DNA of 64,000 bases from Lotus japonicus (lineage: Eukaryota > Streptophyta > Magnoliopsida > Fabales > Fabaceae). This document shows, in pieces, positions 56,336 through 64,000 of this stretch. The notes beneath the pieces were generated by a model. The model saw only the letters and a program-made list of their open reading frames with translations. It was not told the origin of the DNA and searched no databases. The first letter of the stretch is position 1; every line of letters begins with the position of its first letter. The position numbers and the translations under genes were made by a program. The stretch is from assembly GCF_012489685.1 (NCBI RefSeq), contig NC_080044.1, forward strand, positions 46,500,964 to 46,564,963. The letters run 5' to 3'.

Positions 56336-58905
56336 GGAGTTGAACGAGGAAGAACGTGGGAACGATGTAGGACCTTATTCGAGGTTGCTCGTGATTTGAC
56401 TATAGAAGTTACACGGGGTTGGGAATAGCACACTAAGTCTAGAAAGTAGTCTTCCACCGATGCGTTTATGAGGAAGCTAGTAGCTGAAGAACGAATCTTA
56501 GGGAGATTCCGTATGGGTAGTATACGTGTCATGTTGAGGGTGTGTAGTTCCGTAGCGGGATCATTAAAGGATTTAGTATCAGGATATTTGTGACTACTGG
56601 AGGATAGGAACTCATTGACTGTTCCAGTGGGTTTTTCTAAATCTCCACCTTCGATGTATTAGGCCTGATCAACCTAATATTGAGGGGGTGATATTCGGAA
56701 TCACAGCTGGTTATGGACTTTGATAGAAGGATGTGTAAGATGAATTTGAATTGATTGAGGATTAGTCGGATTTGGGAGGAAAGTTCGTGTTAAGCACTTG
56801 ATTGTGAAAGATTAAGATTTAAATCTTTGGAATTCGATGAGTGTCGTATAGACATTGATTGGTTAGTTCGTGTGATTACTCCAAGTAGAGGTAGACCAAG
56901 TCAAGAGATTTAGTGCTGGAAAAGTATTAAGTAGTTTCTCGGAAGTTATGAAGTCATAGGTTATGTGATTGCTGAGGGGAGTTGTTAGAGACTAAATAAG
57001 TTGGATTTAATCATGTTTTAGATGATACCTTGATGGTAGCGAGATTGAGAAGAATTAGCTCTGAACTAGATTGTTATAGTCGAGTTCGAGGAATAAGTTT
57101 TGCTAAGCGTTTGATTAATATGTGGAGACATTATAGTCTTAAGAGATGAATTTTCATTTGAAAAGTGTTGAATTAATGATTAAGTTGGAGAAAGAAAGTT
57201 TTAGCATAAGTTGAATACTTGAGGTTGTTGATATGGATTCCAAAGAAATATGCTAAGATTACTAAGTGAGATTTACTAAGTTGGATTGAAATCTTAGGGT
57301 TAAGATTGAATCTTGAGAGTCGAGAATCGCGTACGAATAGGAGATCTTATGGTTGTAGGTGTGACAATAGGAGTTGAATCTTAGAAGATTGAGGACCTGA
57401 AGGTGAGCTTCGGGTTAAGACCATTGAGGTATAATATAAGAGAGATCTTGAAGTAAAGGAATTCTGGGTTGTGTGGAGTGTTAAGGTTGGTGATCGATTG
57501 ATGTTGATTATGAGGTTGCGGACATAATGACCATGTGATAAGATTTGAATGATGTTAGCATAATAAGTTATGATTACGGATAGCAGGATCAAGTGGTGAG
57601 TGTGGAAGCATGACGACACTTATCAGGTCGTTTGGGTAAGTGAAGGAGTTATAGTTTTAAGAAACGGATATTCATTTAAGAAGTATTGAAGGATTAAAGG
57701 TCATTAGAGGACCAAACTTGGTGAAGGTTTAGGTTTTAAATCTATGAATGTCTGTCTAAGGTGTGTAGGACTCGAAGGTTGTCAGAATTTGATTGAGAGA
57801 TTAAGAAGTTGATTGACGAGATGGTGATTGAGTCACAAAAAGGAAGGTGTTAGTATTAAGATGAATACCTGAGGTTGTTATATTTTGACGAGTTTCGTAG
57901 AGTATAAGAGTCAATGGGACTTTGTTATGGATTTTGATGATGCATATTACGGGTAACAAGTGAATTTTACTAAAGTTGAATGAGAATCCTAGGGCTAAGG
58001 TTGACCTAGTGAGCTGAGATTCATGTACACATAAGAGATTTAGTGGTGTTAGCGGCTACGATAACAGTTAAATCTCAGAATGTTGAAGGATCGGAAGATG
58101 AAATGACTAATTAAGTCCCTTGAGGTATAGTTATGATTTAATCTTCTAGAGGATAAGTCTCGATTTGTGCGAAGTGTTAGGGATTTCAGTAAGTGTAAAT
58201 AGGTTTGAGTGAGGGAAGTTCTAGGGAAGAAGACGATAATAATGGATTGTTAGATATTAAGAAGAGGATTATCTTATAAGTTGTTGATAACTTGATGTTG
58301 AAGGGGATAAGATTAGTGAAGGACAAGAAATAAGGACATGAGTCGAGCTTTAATTCGAATGGTGACTAAGTAGGAGATTGATTTCATTGTGCGAGTGATG
58401 ATAGTTACGAAGTTGGATGTGACGTTAATGGATTATTAGATTCCAACGCAATATTTCGTCTAGGAGTTATCGAACGGACAAGTGGAGTTTTGGACTGTAG
58501 ATGAAGATCACGAGGACGAGTTGAGTATTTACCTTAAGATGGCAGAGAGGCACCGAGTTTAAGAAGAATTTCGGACAACCGAAAGTAAAGAAGCAAGTGG
58601 CTAAGGTTGTGCGACTGCACGGAGTGCCAACCAGGAACATTTCAAGCAGAGATCCGACGCAAGTGATCGAACCAGACGACATGAAGTTGAATGATGGTTT
58701 GTCTTTTGAGACGCCGACAGTTAACAGTGGGGATATAAGAGTGAAACAATTAAGGGGAAAACAGATTGCTTAAGTAAAGGTTATGAGGAACAATGACCCA
58801 GACAATACTACATGGGAATTGGAAGACAAGATTAAGGAACTGTATTCCGGACTTTCTCAGAACTCTGAGTTTCGAGGACGAAACTTTCTTTTTGGAGGGG
58901 AGTAT
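56336..58905 (+). pseudogene. Decayed chromovirus interior ending in a chromodomain remnant and PPT
   Basis: This holds no open frame of note. The only protein trace is near the end. At about 58688-58860 the frame reads FETPTVNSGDIRVKQLRGKQ, a stop, then VKVMRNNDPDNTTWELEDKI, matching the integrase tail/chromodomain of Tekay-type chromoviruses. Protease, reverse transcriptase, RNase H and the integrase core are not recognisable. Repeated wording (agatt, gagatt, gttaag) dominates the middle. The polypurine tract ggaggggag lies at 58895-58903, before the 3' LTR. Confidence 0.7.
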
Positions 58906-61900
58906 TGTAAGACCTGGATTTCCAGAACAAGTTAAGTTTCCGACTCACGCGTAGAATCAGCGTAAGCGTGACAGGAGTTTGGTATTTGAGAAAGATTAAT
59001 GAAGAGGAAAGTTCAGGAATTACTTGAGGTATGTTGCGTAGTTGCTTCCGGAGTTAGTACGAGTCGTCTGCACACCTGCCTTATGGCGAGCGTGTCCAGA
59101 ATAGGCTATTTCGCTCTTAAAGCAACGTTTTGAGTGAGATTTCGAACTCTCGGAAAATTTAAAGATTCTCTTTATTTTTCCATCGACCAGCGTTTCATTC
59201 CGAAACTCTGGACTGTACGCACGATGGGTTTCACTTTTCGGATGTCCGCCGACGCTAATTTCTTTGCTTCGAAACCCTATTTTCGAGCAATGGATGAAGA
59301 CTTTTTATATTCGGGACTTCTAACGAAGATTCCGTCCGCGTTGCCAGACTTGTTTCGACATTTCCAATCTTTCTTCTGTTGGAAGTTTTGTCGTTTGAGC
59401 ATCACAGCAAAAAGTAGTTTTTCGGGACAGATTTAACTTACACCGCTTTTGAGATTTTCGATATCGTTTTTCCCATATCATAGATATTTGTTTTGAGTTC
59501 TGGATTTCTGACGCCAGAATCTCTCTTAAAATTCCTTGGTGAACGTGCTGCAAAAATCGGAATCGCGAAATTTTCATTTTCCCGCGATTTCGCCCGCCTA
59601 TAAATAGGCGAAAAAGCAAAATATCTTCCATTTTTCCTCCATTTGTGGCTGATTTCGTGGAGAGCAAGGGGGGAGGGGATTTCCGCGAAAACTTGATCAA
59701 TCTTCGTGCAGTTCGTCCCTACTTCTAGGTATCAAGGTAACTAACACGATTCCTACCTCTGATTGTTGTTTCTGTTGCGTTTTTGAAGTCGTTTCTGTGC
59801 TCACAGTTTTGAGCTTTTTCTAAAATGGTCCGATTTCTTCGATTTCTTGGTTGGGTTATGTTCCTTACGTTCCCCTGAGTCTAAAACCTCTGTCAGTAAA
59901 CTCTGATTGCGATTCAGTTGTCCAGGATCTGAAAAACTGTTTCAAAACCTTTTTGTCTCACATTTCGAAACTTTATTGTCGAAAAGTCATAATTTGACTT
60001 CGTGCCTTTAGGATTTGTTGTCACGGATGTCATGAGGATCGTTGCTGTCAAATTTGTTTTCAGAACTGATAACTTTGAAGTTTTGAGCCTTTATTTTGGA
60101 CCAAAATGCCCCTGGATAGTCGTATTTCGGCCCGATTGTCCGAAAATTGTTCTGACAGTTTCTTTGCCTTAGTTTTATCCTAAAACTACCTTGTGAATTG
60201 ATTTGATCGAAGAAAAAGAGCCGAAGCCCTTTTTCCTTTGAGGCCGTGGGTTATTACCATCAGGGGGGAGTTTTTCGGTTTCGAAAACTTGTCTTTTCGT
60301 ACCTGATTGTCCTATTCTGAAGCTTTAATGCTTTTTCTATCGTTTATGTATTGTTTTGCGATCGAACTAATCGATTTTGTTTGGGTTCTGCTTTGTTTTT
60401 CTCCGAGGTTCAGTTGAGGGAACTTTGGAAGACTCAGAGCAATTGTTTGAGGAGAACTTTGTTTGCGAAGCTGGAACAGCTCGAGGTTAGGGCAACTTAC
60501 TATATATTAGCTATGAATGCATGATAGGCGTCGATCAATTCGACTTATGCTTTACTTTGATGTTGATTATGTTGATGAACTGATGTTGTGATGTTGTGCT
60601 TTATTGGATTGTGCGTTTTGACGCGACTTCGGAGTGGAGATTCATTGATCTGGTGATCTTTGATGTTTCGGGTTGGATGAACAACCCTAGGCAAGTTCAA
60701 ACGAGGGGTTTGGGACTTAGCCATTTGTTGGGATTCGTTGGTTTACTTAGACTTTCCCCGGGAAACTTCTTTTGGGTGGTTGGTTTTCGGAAATCCTAGA
60801 ATGAATAGAATATTGTAAACTAGAGACTTTGGGAAACTTAGACTTTGAGAAATAAACTCATAATTTGACTAATTTGAATTGAAATCATTTTTATTAACGT
60901 TTAAGCATAGGAGAACTAAAGGGGAAAACATTTACGAAAGACGGGGAAAAGTCGACCTTTGTTGCGGGTTTGGAGAGTTATCGGAATTGGGGAAAGCCAC
61001 TAAGGTGAGCTATGATGATGATTGAAAGTCACCGAGTACTTTACGTACTCTTGTTGATGGGGTTGTGTTGTATTGACCGACACTAATCCCTTGGGTTCTC
61101 TTGTTGTTGGAGCGGTGTTGTATTGACCGACACTTAGCGCTCTTGTTGTTTGGGCGGTGTTGTATTGACCGACACTAGACCCTTGTGTATTCTGTGGATG
61201 GAGTTGTGTTGTATTGACCGACACTTACTCCGAGTTGTGTTGTATTGACCGACACTAACTCATGGGTTTGTTGAGATTGGGTTGTGAGCTACACACTTTC
61301 GTGGTAAGGGCGATTCGTTGTTTGGCTAACCATATTGCATCAATCAGGTGAATAACGGGAATGGTTCACCTTGCATAAATGATGAATAACGGGAATGGTT
61401 CATCATATGGTGAATAACGGGAATGGTTCACCAAGGATGAATAACGGGAATGGTTCATCCAGGATGGATAACGGGAATGGTCCATCCATAGTGAAGAACG
61501 GGAAGCTTCACTGAGGCGTGAGACTTCGTGAAAGCATGGAACTTCACTGAAGCGTGAGACTTCGTGAAAGTGAGTAAGCTTCACTGAGGCGTGAGACTTC
61601 GTGAAAGCAGAAACTTCACTGAGGCGGGAGACCTCGTGGAGACGGGAACCTTCGCTGAGGCGGGAGACCTTGCGGAGACGGGAACCTTCGCTGAAGCGGG
61701 AGACTTTGCGGAGGCGTGCAACTTCACTGAAGCGTGAGACTTCGTGAAGGCGCGAAACTTCACTGAAGCGTGAGACTTCGTGAATGTGTGAGATTTCACT
61801 GAAGCGTGAGACTTCGTGAAAGCGTAAGACCCCATTGAAGCGTGAGACTTCATGGAAGCGTGAGATTTCATCGTCGTTTACCCTAGGGCAACGACAGGGA

Positions 61901-62819
61901 ACATTGGTTTAGTTGGATACGTGTGTGTTGGGAGGACGATACATTGTTTGACTAACCTTATCACCTAACTTCATATGTTGAGATTATGATGATTTGATGT
62001 TGATGAACATCGTTAGGTATTAATGATTGAACTGTGTAGGAGATTCGAGAACATGTTATGTATATACCTTAGAGTAGGCAATACATAACTTATATGTATA
62101 TATACAACATATATATATATACCCCTTTTATCGCATGTTGATTGTATATCTATTGTATTCTGTAAGTTGACCCTAGCGCCTTGGCTTTGTTTGTATGTTT
62201 GTGTTTGGGCGGTCGGCCTGCTGCCAGGCGTCTGTCAGCCGGTTCGTGATGATTCGTGGCGCGGGAAAGACCCGGAGCGGAATGACTATTACTAGAGCTT
62301 TCGACGAGGACCCGGACTTCATGCCTGATCGAGGGAGGGTCGCTGATAGTAGTGTGGGTTATGGGAGGTTAGAGTCTTTTGAGTTGGTTGTTACTGTAAT
62401 AGCTCTGATTCGTTTTGCTTTTGGGACAGGGTAGGTTCCCGACGCATGACTTTTGTGTGGTTCTCTTACTGAGGGATCACAGTGAGTCAGTCGGACCATA
62501 GGGGTCTTTGCTTAGGCCATTTTGAGGCCGACTTTCTCTTGGATAGTGGTATATTTGATGTTTTTGCGTACAGTTCTGGTTTGAAAATATTCGCCTACGG
62601 GCATGCTACCTTGGAGTCACTGCGTGTGCGCATGACGGGAGAGTGCAGCTGAGGCTGTACATTTGTATATGTTTGTTTATCGGTTAGTTAGTTGTTGGGT
62701 TATGTCTTTACTTTCTATTGTTTTGATTTAAAGGAAAGAAAACGAAAAAAAATTACCTGTTTTCCGCGTAAAGATTATTTTTGGTTACTAAAGTGACACC
62801 TGGAAATCGGGGTGTTACA
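58906..62819 (+). repeat. 3' LTR of the chromovirus (3914 bp)
   Basis: Nearly identical to the 5' LTR. Differences seen by eye include ggatttc for ggatttt near the start, gtccgcgtt for gtctgcatt, ctatgatg for ctatggtg near 61015, gcgcatgac for gcgcgtgac near 62631, and one extra at in the tata tract near 62115. It ends at the ctaac target copy. Confidence 0.95.
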
Positions 62820-64000
62820 CTAACACACTTGTATTCTTTGGTAAGCTGCTTTACTACCAACTCAGAATCTCCTTTTATGACAACGTTCTTTTCCCCTAGA
62901 GCTAGTAAGATCTCGAGGCCTGATATCAGTGCCTCATACTCGACTTCATTGTTCGAGCAATTGCCCTTGATCCTAAATTTGAACTTAGTGGGGATGCCTT
63001 GCGGGGACATGATGAACATCCCGATTCCAGTTCCATTTTTATGGCTAGAACCGTCGAAGTATAATTTCCAAGGCTGTATGCCCACGTAAGTCACGATTTC
63101 ATTAGGCACAGTATGATCTGCTAAGAAATCAGCAACCGCTTGCCCCTTATTTGCTTTTAATGGGGCATAAGTTAATGAATATTCGGTTAGGGCCAAAGCC
63201 CATTTACCAATTCGACTATGCAAGATTGGTTTGGATAACATGTGCTTTATTATATCATAATGAGAAAAAACCATTACATCGATTGGCTTTATATAATATT
63301 TCAACTTTACACAAGAGAAGTACAGGCATAGACACAATTTCTCGATCGTAGTGTATCGAGTTTCTGCGCCATTTAACACCCTACTCAAGTAAAATATGGC
63401 TCTTTCGTTGCCATCTTCATCTTCCTGAGCCAGCATACTTCCAATGGTTTCATCTGTGGCGGAAATATACAGCTTCATTGGCCTCCCCTTGATGGGTGGT
63501 ACCATTACAGGTGGATTGGACAGGTACTTTTTGAGTTCATCGAATGCCTTTTGGTGCTCTGCTTCCCAGCGGAACACATCTTCCTTCTTTAATCGAAGAA
63601 GCGAGGAAAAGGACTTGGTCTTCTCACTGAGGTTGGTAATGAATCTCCTCAGGAAGTTAATCTTTCCTAATAGTGATTGCAGTTGCTTCTTGCTGGTTGG
63701 AGGACTTGTGTCGAGAATGGCTTTAGCTTTATTTTTGTTGATCTCGATGCCCTTTTTATGCACCACAAAACCCAAAAAGTCACCTGCAATAACACCAAAG
63801 GCACATTTAAGGGGGTTCATTTTCAAGCTATATTTTCTCATTCTCTCAAAGGATTTTCTTAGGTGCAATAAATGGTCATCCCTTGATGGGGATTTCACCA
63901 CGATATCATCGATGTACACCTGCATGAAAGTTTCAATAAAATCATGAAAGATGGTATTCATTACCCTTTGGTAGGTCGCGCCAGCGTTTTTCAACCCAAA
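62820..64000 (-). pseudogene. Tat gypsy pol, 5' half: reverse transcriptase and two RNase H domains (runs off window)
   Basis: On the minus strand, from the right edge, the frame enters within reverse transcriptase (KNAGATYQRVMN, then the catalytic YIDDIVV) and passes the FLGFVVHKKGIEI region. The first RNase H follows (KLYISATDETIGSMLAQ, FYLSRVLNGAETRYTTIEKL). Then a second, plant-type RNase H (WKLYFDGSSHKNGTGIGMF, NNEVEYEALISGLEIL, IKGDSELVVKQL) ends at the ctaac target site. A second RNase H domain is diagnostic of the Tat lineage. Reading resumes at 51635. The frame is open in this part, and only the nested insertion interrupts it here. The N-terminal pol, gag and 5' LTR lie outside the window. 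Confidence 0.92.

Larger units (their letters stand above)
51636..62819 (+). mobile_element. Nested Ty3/gypsy chromovirus (Tekay/Del-like), 11.2 kb, pol-less
   Basis: Two direct LTRs (51636-55547 and 58906-62819) enclose a 3358-bp interior, with a perfect ctaac duplication at 51631-51635 and 62820-62824. A tRNA-Met type primer-binding site starts at 55551 and a polypurine tract ends just before 58906. Only a reduced gag and a chromodomain-like tail are recognisable, so enzymes must have come from a relative. It is inserted in the second RNase H of the Tat element, in the opposite orientation. About a dozen substitutions between the LTRs (roughly 99.7% identity by eye) indicate a recent insertion. 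Confidence 0.95.

Overview
This is plant nuclear DNA, most likely from a eudicot and probably a legume. Three multi-exon genes with GT-AG introns and clear plant orthology lie among dense, nested plant transposons. The legume call is a judgement from gene and repeat character and was not tested by any search. No bacterial genes, rRNA genes, organelle DNA or CRISPR arrays were seen.

Layout. 1-10.75 kb is transposon wreckage: LTR-like DNA, a broken Helitron PIF1-type helicase, a 972-bp MULE with 9-bp target duplications, and an RPA-like remnant split by a 3.2-kb solo LTR, closing with a Helitron-like 3' end. 10.99-19.15 kb is a complete 11-exon 2-oxoglutarate/Fe(II) dioxygenase gene whose 3.8-kb intron 5 holds copia and hAT-like insertions. 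19.15-28.2 kb is intergenic: SINE-like and LINE fragments, an odd LTR with about 75-nt inverted ends and tandem repeats, a 182-bp MITE, and a 1.05-kb TIR element filled with short palindromes. 28.41-32.36 kb is a three-exon MYB-related repressor of the KUA1/MYBS3 type. 34.27-42.50 kb is a complete 14-exon peroxisomal acyl-CoA oxidase (ACX1 type, 664 aa, C-terminal ARL). Its intron 8 carries two TRIM elements and a local duplication, and its intron 10 carries an inverted, almost identical copy of part of exon 14.

From about 44 kb to the right edge lies one large minus-strand Ty3/gypsy element of the Tat type: RT, RNase H, a second RNase H, and integrase. Antisense to it, between integrase and the 3' LTR, are two plus-strand genes, each behind its own TATA-like box. 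One is an intron-containing plant mobile domain (PMD) gene with two in-frame TAG stops; the other is a 157-aa helical protein. The Tat pol is cut by an 11.2-kb nested Ty3/gypsy chromovirus (Tekay/Del-like). That insert has 3.9-kb LTRs that are nearly identical and a CTAAC target duplication, but its interior keeps only a reduced gag and a decayed chromodomain end.

The three host genes are on the plus strand and are functionally independent (oxidative metabolism, transcriptional repression, peroxisomal beta-oxidation and jasmonate synthesis). Nothing suggests they work as a cluster. The most notable signals are the inverted exon copy inside ACX1, the antisense gene pair in the Tat element, the recently moved but pol-less chromovirus, and the palindrome-array transposon.
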